From NCBI GenBank assembly GCA_963805645.1, contig CAWDVA010000007.1, positions 682,001 to 746,000 on the forward strand: DNA of 64,000 bases, read 5' to 3'. A program made the position numbers and the translations under genes. Positions 46,885 to 55,453 of the stretch are shown in pieces. The stretch comes from CAVXEH01 sp963805645 (lineage in GTDB: Bacteria; Chloroflexota; Limnocylindria; QHBO01). The stretch's first letter is position 1, and each line of letters opens with the position of its first letter. A model generated the notes under the pieces. The model did not search any database. It saw only the letters and a program-made list of their open reading frames with translations, and had not been told where the DNA came from.

Positions 46885-48357
46885 ATGAGCCGGCGGGCAG
46901 CCCTGCTGACCGATGCCGACCGGGCCCTGCGGCCGGCCGGCGAGGCCCGTAACCCGTGGCTCCGCGAGGCGCTGGCGGCCGAGGGCGACCCGGCGCCCGC
47001 TCCCCCGTTGACCGGGAGCGCGTCCGCCGACGTCGCGATCGTGGGAGGCGGCTACACCGGCCTGTGGACGGCGCTGGGGCTGCTGGAGCGCGATCCGCGG
47101 TTGCAGGTGACCGTCCTCGAGGCCGACATCTGCGGCGGTGGGCCGTCAGGCCGCAACGGCGGGTTCGTGAACGCCTGGTGGGACGAGCTGGGGACGCTGC
47201 GCGACCTGTACGGGGCCGATGGCGCCCTGGCCTGTGCGCGCGAGGTGGCGTCCTCGGTGCACGCCATTGGCGACTGGTGCGAGCGCAACGGCGTCGACGC
47301 CCACTACCGCCGTGCCGGGATGCTCACGGTGAGCACCACCCCGCTGCACGACGGTGCCTGGGCGGCCTCCGTCGAGGCCGCCCGCGAGCTGGGCGTGCCC
47401 GACGAGTATCGCGAGCTCACCGCCGACGAGGTTGCTGCCCGCTGCCGCTCGCCGCGCTTCCGGGGCGCAGCCCTGATGCGTGACGGCGCCACCGTGCATC
47501 CGGGGCACCTGGTGCGCGGCCTGCGGCGGGCCTGCGCCGAGCGCGGCGTCGCGATCCACGAAGGCACACGGGTGGTCGCCGTACGGCACGAGGAAGGTGG
47601 CGTGCGGGTGGTCACACGATCCGCCGCCGGCGAGGGAGCGCTCCGTGCCAGGCAGGCCGTCCTGGCGGTGAACGCCTGGTCCGCCGGCTGGCGGCCGTTC
47701 CGGCGCTCGCTCCTGGCCTGGAGCAGCTGGATGGTGCGCACGGAGCCCATCGGCGACGCGATCGCCGAGCGGCTGGGTTGGACCGCCGGCGAGTCGATCG
47801 TGGATGCCCGGTTCAGCGTCGACTACTTCCACGTGACCCGGGACGGGCGCATCGCCTTCGGCGCGGGGGGCGGGCGCCCGGGCTACGGCGGTCGCATCGG
47901 CCGGTCCTTCGTGGACGACCTCGGCGCCGGGCGGCGTGCCATCGAGGGCTTCCGCGCGCTCTTCCCGCAGCTGGGCGACGCCCGGCTGACCGACATGTGG
48001 GGCGGACCCATCGACGTGTCGGCGGACCACCTGCCGCGGATCGGCGCGATCGGCGGCGGCCGCGTCCATTTTGCCTTCGGCTACTCGGGGAACGGCGTCG
48101 CGCCGTCCCACCTTGCGGGACGGGTGCTCGCCGCCCGCGTGCTCGGCAGTGACGAGCCGGCAACCCGCCTGCCCGTCGTCGGGCCCGTGCCGCGCCGCCT
48201 GCCCCCCGAGCCGTTCCGGTACGTCGGGGCGCGCGTCCTGCGCGAGGCGATGATTCGTCGCGAGGACGGCGAGGAGGGCGGTCGGCCGCCATCGGCCTGG
48301 CTGCGCGAGCTGACCCGGCTCCCTCGGCGGCTCGGCTACCATCTCGGGCCATGGTGA
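46885..48357 (+). CDS. FAD-dependent oxidoreductase (DAO family)
   Basis: 490 aa. GGGYTGLWTALGLLERD (residues 54-70) is the FAD dinucleotide loop, ending in the acidic VTVLEADICGGGPSGRNGGF, the DAO/GlcD-like second motif. The C-terminal block IDVSADHLPRIGAI and FGYSGNGVAPSHLAG matches sarcosine/glycine-oxidase-like and gamma-glutamylputrescine oxidoreductase proteins. It oxidises an amine or amino acid, with unknown substrate. The N-terminal 40 residues are Pro/Ala-rich. Its last seven bases overlap the DinB-like gene. Confidence 0.85.
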   Translation: MSRRAALLTDADRALRPAGEARNPWLREALAAEGDPAPAPPLTGSASADVAIVGGGYTGLWTALGLLERDPRLQVTVLEADICGGGPSGRNGGFVNAWWDELGTLRDLYGADGALACAREVASSVHAIGDWCERNGVDAHYRRAGMLTVSTTPLHDGAWAASVEAARELGVPDEYRELTADEVAARCRSPRFRGAALMRDGATVHPGHLVRGLRRACAERGVAIHEGTRVVAVRHEEGGVRVVTRSAAGEGALRARQAVLAVNAWSAGWRPFRRSLLAWSSWMVRTEPIGDAIAERLGWTAGESIVDARFSVDYFHVTRDGRIAFGAGGGRPGYGGRIGRSFVDDLGAGRRAIEGFRALFPQLGDARLTDMWGGPIDVSADHLPRIGAIGGGRVHFAFGYSGNGVAPSHLAGRVLAARVLGSDEPATRLPVVGPVPRRLPPEPFRYVGARVLREAMIRREDGEEGGRPPSAWLRELTRLPRRLGYHLGPW

Positions 48358-49061
48358 ACGAACGGCCCGCAGGCTCCACCCCGGTCCAGGACGACCTCGT
48401 CGAGATGCTGCTCGCGACCCGGGATGTCGAGCACGACCTCTACGGCTCGATGGATACGGCGCTGCGCGACGAGCCGCGGCGCATCGGCGAGTGGTCCGCT
48501 CGCGACGTCCTCGCCCACCTCGCCGCCTGGCGCTCGGTCGAGGCGCGTCGCCTGGCCGGTGAGCCGGACGGAACCAGAGGCGACGAGTCCGAGGACGACG
48601 CCAACGCCAGGATCCAGGCGGATCGCGCGGCATGGAGCTGGGAGACGGTCGTCTCCGAGGCGGATGGCAGCGTCGACGCCCTGATCGCCGGCATCCGCGC
48701 CACCACCGTCGCCGACCTCGCCGAATCGGATCGGCTGGTGGCCGGCATCGGCGCCAATGGCGCGAACCACGCCATCGCCCATCTCGCCGACGTTGCCGCG
48801 CTCGCCGGCAAGCGCGAGCGCTTCGCGGCCTATGCCCGCGCGGTGGAGACGATTCTGCTGCGTGGACGGATCCCGCAGCACGACGCCGCGGTCATGCTCT
48901 ACAACATCGCCTGCCACCATGCCCTGGACGGCGAGCTCGATGACGCCCGACGGCTGCTGCGGGACGCCTTCGCGTATCGACCGGACCTGCTGGAGTGGTC
49001 GCTGACCGACCCGGACGTCGCGGCGCTTCGGGGCGAGCTGCCGTCACTCGCCGGGCGCTGA
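48351..49061 (+). CDS. DinB/maleylpyruvate-isomerase-like protein with C-terminal TPR
   Basis: 236 aa. The N-terminal 150 residues look like the DinB four-helix family (WSARDVLAHLAAWRSVEARR; His at the bundle core, and NHAIAHLAD later). The last 70 residues carry a TPR-like helix pair (MLYNIACHHALDGELDDARR, LLRDAFAYRPDLLEWSLTDP), an unusual addition. DinB-like proteins use thiol cofactors (mycothiol, bacillithiol) or have unknown roles. Start ATG 48351 overlaps the FAD oxidoreductase. The stop lies in the loop of a hairpin. Confidence 0.72.
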   Translation: MVNERPAGSTPVQDDLVEMLLATRDVEHDLYGSMDTALRDEPRRIGEWSARDVLAHLAAWRSVEARRLAGEPDGTRGDESEDDANARIQADRAAWSWETVVSEADGSVDALIAGIRATTVADLAESDRLVAGIGANGANHAIAHLADVAALAGKRERFAAYARAVETILLRGRIPQHDAAVMLYNIACHHALDGELDDARRLLRDAFAYRPDLLEWSLTDPDVAALRGELPSLAGR

Positions 49062-49073
49062 AGCCGCCCGGCG
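49049..49073. terminator. Bidirectional hairpin overlapping the DinB stop codon
   Basis: CGCCGGGCG at 49049-49057 and CGCCCGGCG at 49065-49073 pair exactly, and the TGA of the DinB-like gene lies in the 7-nt loop. The qcrB stop begins two bases later on the other strand. Confidence 0.6.
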
Positions 49074-49074
49074 C

Positions 49075-50436
49075 TCAGTCCTCGCCCTCGACCTCGTCGA
49101 AGCCCCCCTGGGCGTTGCGTCGCAGCCGGATCCCCGGCCCGCGGTGCATGACGCCGCCGCCGCGCTCACGCAGCTCGATGCAGATCCGGTAGGTGATGGC
49201 GAAGCCCAGGATCGGGACGGCGAAGATGGCCACCCGCAGGATCTCGGTCATGGTCTCCACCGGCACGCCCAGCACCAGCGCCAGCACGTCGTTCCCGCCG
49301 CCGATGGTGTAGACCACGAAGATGAGCAGCCCCGCGACACCCAGCGCGGTCCGCATCGGGTGCTCGTAGGGCCGGTCGAGCAGGTTGTGCTCCGCGCGGT
49401 CGCCGGTGAAGCGCGCCTCCAGGAAGGGCCACAGGGCGAGCACCGTGAACAACAGGCCCGGGATCAGGACTCCCGGCACGAAGGGCGAGGGAATCGTCAC
49501 CCCGAACAGGGTGAGGCGGAAGGGCGGAAAGAGACGCAGGGACCCTTCGAGCCAGCCCACGTACCAATCCGGCTGCGCCGGGGCGCTGACCGTCGTGGCG
49601 TCGAACGGCCCGTAGCTCCAGACCGGGTTGATCTGGACCAGGCCACCCATCAGGGCCAGGACGGCGGCGGTCAGGATTGCCAGGCCGGTGGACTTGAAGA
49701 CCTGGCTGGGCCAGAACGACTTGCCCACCACGTTGTGCTCGGTCGCGCCCGGGATGCGGTACTGGGTGTGCTTCTGGATCCACAGAATGGCGAGATGGGT
49801 GAGCACGCCGCCGATGAGGAGCGCCGGCAGGAGCATGACGTGGAAGACGAAGAGGCGGCTGATGATCTCCTTGGTCGGGAACTCGCCGCCGAAGAGCAGG
49901 AAGGCCAGGTACGGCCCCACGAACGGGATGCTGATCACGACCGAATAGATGATCCGCAGGCCCGTCCCGCTGATGAGGTCGTCCGGGAGCGAGTAGCCGG
50001 TGATCCCCATGGCCAGCGCCATGGTCAGCAGGCCGATGCCCACCAGCCAGTTGAGCTCGCGCGGCTTGCGGAACGCCCCGGTGAAGAAGATGCGCATGAC
50101 GTGGAGCGCAATGGAGCCCACGAAGACCAGCGCGGCCCAGTGGTGGATCTGGCGCATGACGAGGCCCGCGCGCACCTCGAAGCTGAGGCGCAGGACGCTG
50201 TTGAAGGCGGCGGAGACCTGCTGCCCCTGCAGCGGCACCCACGGCCCCGCATACGTCACCTCGGCAGAGTCGGGGACGTAGAAGAGCGTCAGGTAGACCC
50301 CGGTCGCCACCAGGACCACGAGGCAGAAGAGCGCGACCTCGCCGAGCAGGAACGACCAGTGGTCGGGGAAGATCTTGCGCAGGCCGGTGCGGGCCCAGGA
50401 GGCCGTGCCCAGTCGGTCGTCGACCCAGGTCAGCAT
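49075..50436 (-). CDS. qcrB: Cytochrome b subunit of the cytochrome bc complex
   Basis: 453 aa. Heme ligands are His98 and His112 (IHHW and ALHVMR) and His199 and His214 (VFHVML and LTHL). The second pair is 15 apart, the spacing of b6-type and actinobacterial proteins instead of 14. Eight to nine helices are expected, with PDWYVGWLEGSLR in the Qo region and a C-terminal charged tail. It oxidises quinol and passes electrons to the Rieske and c1-type proteins. ATG 50436 lies 4 bp after the Rieske stop. Confidence 0.92.
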   Translation of the reverse strand: MLTWVDDRLGTASWARTGLRKIFPDHWSFLLGEVALFCLVVLVATGVYLTLFYVPDSAEVTYAGPWVPLQGQQVSAAFNSVLRLSFEVRAGLVMRQIHHWAALVFVGSIALHVMRIFFTGAFRKPRELNWLVGIGLLTMALAMGITGYSLPDDLISGTGLRIIYSVVISIPFVGPYLAFLLFGGEFPTKEIISRLFVFHVMLLPALLIGGVLTHLAILWIQKHTQYRIPGATEHNVVGKSFWPSQVFKSTGLAILTAAVLALMGGLVQINPVWSYGPFDATTVSAPAQPDWYVGWLEGSLRLFPPFRLTLFGVTIPSPFVPGVLIPGLLFTVLALWPFLEARFTGDRAEHNLLDRPYEHPMRTALGVAGLLIFVVYTIGGGNDVLALVLGVPVETMTEILRVAIFAVPILGFAITYRICIELRERGGGVMHRGPGIRLRRNAQGGFDEVEGED

Positions 50437-50440
50437 CGGC

Positions 50441-51289
50441 CTACGACTCCTCGCTCGGCTGTGCCTGCGTCATGTTCCAGAAGCCCGGGCCAATGGGCTG
50501 CGGGAAGTCCCCGAGGGCCACGAGATAGCCGTCCGCGTCCACCTCCATGGGGAGCTGGGGCAGCGGTCGCGCGGCCGGGCCGAAGACGACGGTGGCACCG
50601 TCGAGGACGTCAAACGTCGACTGGTGGCAGGGGCAGAGGAGCTGGTGCTGCTTGGCGCGGTAGAGCCCGACCGGGCACCCCGCGTGGGTGCAGACCTTTG
50701 AGTACGCAAGGGCGCCCTCGGGGGCCCAGGCATCGCGACCGTCCGGCAGGTTGAGATCCGCGGGCCGGACCTTGATGAGCAGGGTCTGGCTGTCCGGTCG
50801 ACCCACGAAGCCTTCCGGGAACACGGTGCGCACGCTGTTGAGGGGAAGATCGCCGGGGCGCACGGGGTGTCCGTCCGTGTCGACGACCCGTCGGCCCTTG
50901 CGCCACGCGGTGTGGAACAGGTCCTGGCCCGGCGTCGGGCCGAGCGAGAAGGCGGGGAGCACGAGCGCGGCGGCCAGCGCGGCCCCGGCGCCGGCGAGAA
51001 GGCGGATCAGGAAGCGGCGCCGGCTGATCTGCTGTGGCGCGAGGGCGGCATCGGCGGCGGCACGCTCCTCTGCCGTCGAGGCGAGGGGGTGCCGGTCCTC
51101 GGATTCGGTCGGCGCGCCCAGGAGCGCCACCGCCCAGATGATGATGGCGGTGCCGAACCCGCCCAGGGCCAGCGCCAGGAAGACGCCCTCGATCTGCGCT
51201 CCGCCGTTGACGATGTAGATGACGACCAGGCCGATGGAGGCCGCCACCGAAGCGAGGAGCGAGAGCATCACCCCGCGGGATGCGGTCAC
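50441..51289 (-). CDS. qcrA: Rieske iron-sulfur subunit of the cytochrome bc complex
   Basis: 282 aa. Two hydrophobic helices near residues 8-60, a twin-Arg-like segment (SRRRFLIRLLAG, 89-100) with a third helix, then the Rieske domain with box I CTHAGCPVG (Cys200, His202, Cys205) and box II CPCHQSTFD (Cys219, Cys221, His222). Several helices before the twin-Arg segment are typical of actinobacterial QcrA. It carries electrons from quinol to cytochrome c. GTG 51289 overlaps the qcrC stop as GTGA. Confidence 0.93.
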   Translation of the reverse strand: MTASRGVMLSLLASVAASIGLVVIYIVNGGAQIEGVFLALALGGFGTAIIIWAVALLGAPTESEDRHPLASTAEERAAADAALAPQQISRRRFLIRLLAGAGAALAAALVLPAFSLGPTPGQDLFHTAWRKGRRVVDTDGHPVRPGDLPLNSVRTVFPEGFVGRPDSQTLLIKVRPADLNLPDGRDAWAPEGALAYSKVCTHAGCPVGLYRAKQHQLLCPCHQSTFDVLDGATVVFGPAARPLPQLPMEVDADGYLVALGDFPQPIGPGFWNMTQAQPSEES

Positions 51290-52065
51290 GCGGTGCCACC
51301 TTTCCAGTCACGGGCGATGAGGATGATGACGATCATCATCAGCGCCAGGCCCAGCACCCAGGCGGCATAGCCTTCAGGCACCGGGCCGATGCCACCGATC
51401 GAGAAGCCCCCCGGGTTGGGCGCCTCGTGCAGGTACTCCACGTAGCTGATGATCGCGTTGCGGTCAGTCTCTGACAGCCCGCTGAAGACCGGCATCTGCC
51501 CCGGCCCGATGAGGAGGGCCTCGCCCACCTCGACCGCGGTGGCCTTGTCGAGCGGCGGCGCCAGCGCCCCGCCTCCCACCGCGCCGCCGTTGGCAGTGAC
51601 GCCATGGCAGGGAGCGCAGTTCTCCACGAACAGGCGCTGGCCATTCGAGATCTGGGCATTGTCGATCACCGGGCTGGGGATGGCCGGGCCGGGACCGAGC
51701 GACGCGACATAGGCAACGAGCGCACGGATCTTCGCATCGTCGAAGGCGGGTGGCTTGCGGACCGGCTGCGCGCCCGTTGGGCCCGCGAAGGGCATCCGAC
51801 CGGTGCGCAGCTCGAAGTCCGCCGATGCGGCGCCTACGCCCACCAGCGTCGGACCGTTGGCCGTGCCCTGGCCGTCCGGGCCGTGACAGGTCTGGCAGTG
51901 CGCGAGGTAGAGCGTTCTGCCCGCCGTGACCTCGGCCGCGGCGTCCGCGGCGGCGGGCGCCGTCACGGGCTGGCGGTCGGTGGGCACGGCGAACACGCTC
52001 GGGACGAGAGCGAGGGCGGCGGCGCTGCCGAGCAACGCCATCGCGAGGAGCCGGAGCCGTCGCAT
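51286..52065 (-). CDS. qcrC: Diheme cytochrome c subunit (QcrC-like)
   Basis: 259 aa. A signal peptide or N-terminal helix is followed by two c-type hemes, CQTCH (57-61) with Met91 (GRMPF) and CAPCH (150-154) with Met191 (GQMPVF). A C-terminal helix (about 233-251) anchors it. This is the QcrC plan of actinobacteria, in which the diheme subunit delivers electrons directly to the cytochrome oxidase. ATG 52065 is the start of a recognisable signal. It is the first of three genes qcrC-qcrA-qcrB, in the actinobacterial order. Good confidence. Confidence 0.9.
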   Translation of the reverse strand: MRRLRLLAMALLGSAAALALVPSVFAVPTDRQPVTAPAAADAAAEVTAGRTLYLAHCQTCHGPDGQGTANGPTLVGVGAASADFELRTGRMPFAGPTGAQPVRKPPAFDDAKIRALVAYVASLGPGPAIPSPVIDNAQISNGQRLFVENCAPCHGVTANGGAVGGGALAPPLDKATAVEVGEALLIGPGQMPVFSGLSETDRNAIISYVEYLHEAPNPGGFSIGGIGPVPEGYAAWVLGLALMMIVIILIARDWKGGTA

Positions 52066-52094
52066 CAGGCTCGCAATGATAGAGGGCCCGCCCC

Positions 52095-52445
52095 TCAGCC
52101 CGTGGACGCGAGCCGCCAGGTGAGGAGAAGCAGGGTGGCGAGCGCCACCACCAGCACCCACGCACGCGGCCTCGGGGGCGCCTCGGCGGCGAAGGTCCCC
52201 GCGAGCGGGAGGACGGCGATCGCCGCCAGCCCGTAGACGAGGTGCAGGGGTTCTGCCGGCCGCGACCCTCCCAGGTAGGTCACAGCACCGATGGCGGCCT
52301 GCAGCGCGACCACCGCGAGCACTCCGGTGCGCAGACGATCCACCCACCCAGCCCCGCCCCGGAGCGCCGCCCCGGCGGCGGCGAGGATAGCGAGGACGAT
52401 GGTGACGAAGACGGCGAGGGCGCCGATCGCGTGCAGGGTCGCCAT
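52095..52445 (-). CDS. Four-helix membrane protein, possibly a half-size CtaA/COX15-like fold
   Basis: 116 aa, almost all hydrophobic in four segments. LHAIGALAVFVTIVLAILAA and LQAAIGAVTYLGG with LHLVYGLAAIAVLPLAGTF resemble the repeat unit of heme A synthase (CtaA/COX15), which has His near the start of helices. It has two such His (H5, H69). The function is a guess from this pattern and from its position just upstream of qcrC. No longer version is seen in the window. It is 30 bp from qcrC and 4 bp from the ICMT-like gene. Confidence 0.5.
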   Translation of the reverse strand: MATLHAIGALAVFVTIVLAILAAAGAALRGGAGWVDRLRTGVLAVVALQAAIGAVTYLGGSRPAEPLHLVYGLAAIAVLPLAGTFAAEAPPRPRAWVLVVALATLLLLTWRLASTG

Positions 52446-52449
52446 GAGC

Positions 52450-52941
52450 TCAGTACAGGCCCGGGACGAAGCGCCGGGTCCGGCCGACGTAGGCGGGGTA
52501 TCCGGGGTAGTGCTCCCGGAGCCAGACCTCCTCGCGGCGAGCCTTGAGGTCGAACCAGGCGACCAGAAGGACGGCGAAGCCCACCGCGATCGGGCTGGTC
52601 GTGAAGAGCGCCCAGCCGAAGGAGCCGGTCATGATGCCGGCGTAGATCGGGTGGCGAACGCGCGCATAGACGCCGCGCTCGACGAGCTGCCCATCGCGCC
52701 GCGGTCGGGGCACCGCCGTCAGGTTGCGGCCCAGTCCGCGCAGGCCGGCGAGCGACACCCAGCCACCCAGCGTGATGAGCGCGGCACCGACCACCATCGC
52801 CAGGCCGCGCGCGACCCCGCCCAGCGCCGGGTGCGCGAGCGCCAGTGCGCCGCTGACCCCGATGCCCGTCAGCAGGACGAGCTGACCGGCCACCCACCCC
52901 TCACCGCGGGGTCCGAGAGCGGGAATGCGCGGAACCGTCAC
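52450..52941 (-). CDS. Isoprenylcysteine carboxyl methyltransferase-like membrane protein
   Basis: 163 aa, four helices expected. The C-terminal block YARVRHPIYAGIMTGSFGWA, LKARREEVWLREHYPGYPAY and TRRFVP matches the ICMT/phospholipid methyltransferase family that binds S-adenosylmethionine. Bacterial members often methylate lipids or have unknown substrates. It lies between the acidic helix-turn-helix gene and the CtaA-like gene with only 4-bp gaps on both sides. No clear link to respiration is known. The ATG or equivalent at 52941 gives MTVPRIPALG. Confidence 0.85.
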   Translation of the reverse strand: MTVPRIPALGPRGEGWVAGQLVLLTGIGVSGALALAHPALGGVARGLAMVVGAALITLGGWVSLAGLRGLGRNLTAVPRPRRDGQLVERGVYARVRHPIYAGIMTGSFGWALFTTSPIAVGFAVLLVAWFDLKARREEVWLREHYPGYPAYVGRTRRFVPGLY

Positions 52942-52945
52942 GGGT

Positions 52946-55309
52946 TCAGCCCGGGAACAGGCGCCGCAGCCGTCGGTAGGCGTTGGCAGCCGGCCCGCGC
53001 CGGCCGCGGAGCCAGTCCTCGTCGGTCATGCGCGCCGGGCGGGAGGGAAGCCGTGGCGCCGACACGGATGTGGTGGACGGCGGGCGCACCGGCAGGGTCG
53101 CCGGCGGGACATTCCCGGGCTCCGGTGCCTCCCCGGCCGTTTCCTCCACGCGGCTCGCGGCCCCTGCCTCCGCCGGCATGGACGCGGTGTCCTCGGCCGG
53201 CGCGGGAGTCGCCGTGCTCTCTTCCGCGAACACGGGGTCGGTGTCCGAAGCGCCACGGAACGCCGCGAACGCCCCGTCGAGCTCCTCGCCGCCGGGCAGA
53301 CGGATCTCGCCGGGGGGCGGGGCAGCCAGCGGAGCCTGAGGCTCCGCGGTCGCCTCGGCCCCAGCCGCTGCCTCGGCCTCCGCCTCGGGCCGATCCCCGA
53401 GCAGCGACCGGATGGCAGACAGCTCCGCCTCGTCCCAGCCGCGCAGTCGTGCGAGCCGGTCGAGCTCCTCGTCCTCGACCTTCGTCTCGTCGACGCGCGG
53501 GGCGGGCGACGGCGGTGAGGCGGCGGCGGCCTCGCCGAGCCCCTGCCATGCCGTGCTGCTGGGGCGGAACTCGTCGCCAAGCCACATCAGCTCTTCCTCG
53601 ACGGCGTCCGACGCATCTGGCGCCGGCGCGCCAGCAGCTTCCGTCGGCGCCACGCGGCCATGCGGCTCGGGTTCCGCCGGGGCCGGCCGATCCATCGGCT
53701 CGTACAGGAGCAGGGCGTCATTGGCCCGTCCCGCGTCCGGGTCCTGCGGCTCGGGTTCCGCCGGGGCCGGTGCGTCCAACTCCGCGGCGGGCTCCGCTCC
53801 GATGGAGGGCGGCCAGCCGGCCATCTCGGCGATATGCCACTCGTCGTCCACGTTCTCTTCCGAACCGGGGGCCGCGGCAGGCTCCGGCTCGGGTGCGTCC
53901 GTGATCTCGGGGGCCGCGCTGCCGGTGGACGCGGCGCTCGGGGAGACATCCGCCGGCGCCTCGGCTGCGGTGGTCATCGTGGCACCAGCCTGCGGTTCGG
54001 CAGCCGCAACGGGGACGGGCTCGGCTTCGGCCGCTGGGGATTCCGGTGGGATGGCCGCCTCCGCCTCCCATCCACCTTCCAGGTCCTCCTCGGCGATCCA
54101 GTCAGGCTCGTCCCACTCCGACGAATACGACACCGGTTCCGGCGTCGTGGGCTCCGGCGCCACGGGCTCCGGCGCCACGGGCTCCGGCGCCACGGACTCC
54201 GGCTCAGGCGCGATCGGGTCCGCCACGGGTGGCTCGGCTTCCGTGTCGGCTGACGCGGGTGCCACGTCGGCGCCGACCGGCATGATCTGATGCAGCGCGT
54301 CGAGCTCCTCCGCCGGGACCGCGGCGCTCGGGGCCACCGCCTCCGGTGCGGCGAGCTGGTCGACGGCCTCGCGGGCGGGCGGATCAGATCCTTCCACCAC
54401 GAGCGCGGCCGCGCCGGCGCGCGCAACCTGGTCCTGCAGCGCGGCCATGGCCTCCGCCGCCTCCTTGGCACCGGGGAGGTCGGAGACCGTGGGGTCATCG
54501 GCGCGGGCCAGCGCCTCCGCGATGCCCGAGACGGCTGAGTGTGATCCGCGTCGGCGACGGCGCGGTCTGCGGCGCGCTGCCTCGGCGGGCTCGACATTCG
54601 GTTCCGCAGCCGGCGTCTCGCCTGAACCGTAGTCATCGGCGGCGACAGGCCCCACAAGACTCGGAGCTACATCGTCCCCGGCATCGGCCTCGTGCTCGGC
54701 ATCGGCCTCGTGCTCGGCATCGGCCTCGTGCTCGGCATCGGCCTCGGCCTCCGGCACGGCAGAGACCGCGGCTTCCTGTGCCCCCTCGCCATCCTCGGCG
54801 CGCGCCGCATCCGCATCCGCATCATCGGAAGGCTCCCTCGACGACGGCGCGATCCCGTCCGGTGCCTCGACACGGGGCTCCGGTGCGGTCTGGGCGGGTG
54901 CCCACCCCGCAGGACCGGGAAGTCTCAGGTCCAGGCGAGCCTCGAGAAGCTCGACCCTGGTACGAAGCCCGGCGACCTCACCGCGTGCCTCTCCCAGGGC
55001 AAGGAGCGCCTGGCCGTAGCGCTCCGTCAGGTTGCGGAACTCGGTCAGCAGCTCACGGAAGGGGGATGCCTCGAAGATCGCCTCCCCGTGGCCGCCGTTC
55101 GCGGAGGCGTCGCCGCTGCCGGCAGCCTCGCCCGTGGCGGGGACCTCCGTGACGGGTGCTGGCACCGGTGGCTCGGCGCGCAGGTAGACGCGCATGCCCG
55201 CGCCATCCTCCTGGGTCCCGGCCAGGACGCCTCGCGCCAGCAGCTCCCAGACGCGTCCTGTTGGCACCCCGAGGACGGTTGCCGCCTCGTCGACCGAGTA
55301 GCCTTCCAT
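52946..55309 (-). CDS. Helix-turn-helix protein with very long acidic, repeat-containing region
   Basis: 787 aa. The N-terminus (YSVDEAATVLGVPTGRVWEL, LLARGVLAG) is an excisionase/MerR-like helix-turn-helix. A helical stretch (about 75-125, LTERYGQALLALGEARGEVA) may be a coiled coil. Residues 130-770 are acidic, Ala/Pro/Glu-rich and probably disordered, with AEHEAD and PVAPE tandem repeats. A conserved-looking C-terminus (DEDWLRGRRGPAANAYRRL) follows. No membrane segment is visible. The combination suggests a chromosome- or division-associated scaffold, but this is a guess. The ATG at 55309 is the first in-frame one before the helix-turn-helix. Confidence 0.7.
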   Translation of the reverse strand: MEGYSVDEAATVLGVPTGRVWELLARGVLAGTQEDGAGMRVYLRAEPPVPAPVTEVPATGEAAGSGDASANGGHGEAIFEASPFRELLTEFRNLTERYGQALLALGEARGEVAGLRTRVELLEARLDLRLPGPAGWAPAQTAPEPRVEAPDGIAPSSREPSDDADADAARAEDGEGAQEAAVSAVPEAEADAEHEADAEHEADAEHEADAGDDVAPSLVGPVAADDYGSGETPAAEPNVEPAEAARRRPRRRRRGSHSAVSGIAEALARADDPTVSDLPGAKEAAEAMAALQDQVARAGAAALVVEGSDPPAREAVDQLAAPEAVAPSAAVPAEELDALHQIMPVGADVAPASADTEAEPPVADPIAPEPESVAPEPVAPEPVAPEPTTPEPVSYSSEWDEPDWIAEEDLEGGWEAEAAIPPESPAAEAEPVPVAAAEPQAGATMTTAAEAPADVSPSAASTGSAAPEITDAPEPEPAAAPGSEENVDDEWHIAEMAGWPPSIGAEPAAELDAPAPAEPEPQDPDAGRANDALLLYEPMDRPAPAEPEPHGRVAPTEAAGAPAPDASDAVEEELMWLGDEFRPSSTAWQGLGEAAAASPPSPAPRVDETKVEDEELDRLARLRGWDEAELSAIRSLLGDRPEAEAEAAAGAEATAEPQAPLAAPPPGEIRLPGGEELDGAFAAFRGASDTDPVFAEESTATPAPAEDTASMPAEAGAASRVEETAGEAPEPGNVPPATLPVRPPSTTSVSAPRLPSRPARMTDEDWLRGRRGPAANAYRRLRRLFPG
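54151..54195 (-). repeat. Three perfect 15-bp tandem repeats
   Basis: GCTCCGGCGCCACGG at 54151, 54166 and 54181 encodes PVAPE units on the minus strand. Confidence 0.9.
54681..54746 (-). repeat. Three perfect 18-bp tandem repeats plus a partial copy
   Basis: GCATCGGCCTCGTGCTCG at 54681, 54699 and 54717, then a partial unit. They encode AEHEAD units in the acidic region. Confidence 0.9.
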
Positions 55310-55416
55310 CACGGGGCGGATAGGGTAACCCCTCGCCGACCTCCCGGCGATAGGTGTGGGCCAACTCGCTCGGTGGGCCGACGCGCCATGGGCGCGCACG
55401 GAGGCGGGACCATCGC

Positions 55417-55422
55417 TATCAT
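55417..55422 (+). promoter_or_regulatory. Putative -10 element upstream of the glucan phosphorylase
   Basis: TATCAT lies 10 nt before an ATG (55433) that opens a six-codon reading frame ending at the GTG start of the next gene. Confidence 0.4.
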
Positions 55423-55432
55423 CCTCGGGCCC

Positions 55433-55453
55433 ATGACTCATCGCATTCCGTGA
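55433..55453 (+). other. Six-codon upstream ORF (MTHRIP) coupled to the phosphorylase
   Basis: ATG ACT CAT CGC ATT CCG then TGA, whose stop overlaps GTG 55450 as GTGA. It could couple translation. A one-base assembly error joining the two frames would give the same view. Confidence 0.35.

Noticed and set aside
54681..54746. Possible CRISPR-like or VNTR array
   Set aside because: Units are contiguous without spacers and inside a coding frame, so they are simple protein-coding tandem repeats.
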